DNA of 12,549 nucleotides, taken from Baffinella frigidus (lineage: Eukaryota > Cryptophyceae > Cryptomonadales > Baffinellaceae). The notes under the pieces were generated by a model. It did not search any database. It was not told the DNA's origin and saw only the letters and a list, made by a program, of their open reading frames with translations. The stretch spans positions 75,414 to 87,962 of the forward strand of contig MU647022.1 of NCBI GenBank assembly GCA_026770585.1. The letters are read 5' to 3'. Of the stretch, positions 12,366 to 12,549 are shown in pieces (positions within the stretch are counted from its first letter, which is position 1; every line of letters starts with the position of its first letter). The translations under genes were made by a program, and so were the position numbers.

Positions 12366-12549
12366 GTTAGGGTTAGGGTTTATAGCATTTCAGGTGGACG
12401 GTGTAGGGTGTAGGGTGTGGGGGTGGGGTTTAGGGTGTAGAGTGCAGGGTGTAGGGTGCGGGGTGCAGGGTGCAGGGTGTAGGGTGTAGGGTGCAGGGTG
12501 TTGGGCGTAGAGCGTAAGATGTAGGGTGTAGGGTGTAGGGTGCAGGGTG
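12366..12549 (+). repeat. Degenerate heptamer telomere-like array at window end
   Basis: Starts with ttagggttagggttt. From 12429 to 12547 it holds 17 heptamers in unbroken register, nearly all of the form tgtaggg or tgcaggg with tgcgggg, tgttggg, cgtagag and cgtaaga variants. G-rich strand outward, as expected for a right-hand chromosome end. Confidence 0.95.

Overview
This window looks like a repeat-rich, subtelomere-like segment of a eukaryotic nuclear genome. The best guess is a microalga or other protist with plant-type TTTAGGG/CCCTAAA telomere repeats and a fairly GC-rich genome. The evidence is the large amount of exact and degenerate telomere heptamers, the lack of bacterial-style packed genes, many foldback elements and minisatellites, and only short coding-looking islands. 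I cannot name the species. I see no rRNA, tRNA, CRISPR array, prokaryotic operon or complete recognisable protein gene.

Layout. 1-20 is a pure G run. 21-460 holds 2.3 diverged copies of a ~185-bp unit that embeds C-rich telomere heptamers. 480-1180 has short tandem duplications and a recurring CAACTTT/AAAGTTG motif. 1170-3000 is a hairpin district: several short palindromes, a 17-bp minisatellite and four long foldbacks (1760-1887, 1945-2085, 2336-2495, 2711-2832), plus a shorter one at 2894-2971. A run of 17 in-register TTTAGGG-like heptamers (2155-2273) lies between them. 3388-4189 is mostly degenerate G-rich telomere-like DNA, and inside it sits a 49-bp higher-order repeat made of seven heptamers each. 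4271-4420 may be another foldback. 4440-5406 is a mixed GC-rich stretch with weak protein-coding traces, the most interesting being a minus-strand peptide resembling the start of an XRN-type 5'-3' exonuclease. 5407-6170 is a degenerate TGACGCG minisatellite with a CCCCTAA array inside it.

6417-7197 carries three direct copies of a ~290-bp repeat, here called R1. The sequence 7200-7620 has small duplications and hairpins. 8305-8604 is the best coding candidate, a GC3-rich open segment that may be a last exon. 8605-9085 is C-rich telomere-like DNA. 9300-10125 holds a second low-copy repeat, here called U. One U copy contains a 99-bp inverted R1 fragment flanked by a perfect 15-bp direct repeat, and a U copy at 9350-9423 shows the uninterrupted site. 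9657-11317 contains five copies or fragments of a short inverted-repeat element with TACAGGGG termini (MITE-like). 11520-11905 is a 23-bp minisatellite with two interleaved variants. The window ends in G-rich repeats with 17 in-register degenerate heptamers (12429-12547).

There is no gene set whose products can be said to work together. The biological content is repeat biology: telomere-derived arrays that change strand polarity several times, at least two mobile-element families with visible insertion structure, and a set of long RNA-hairpin-capable foldbacks. Two of the foldbacks share a conserved centre but have different arms.
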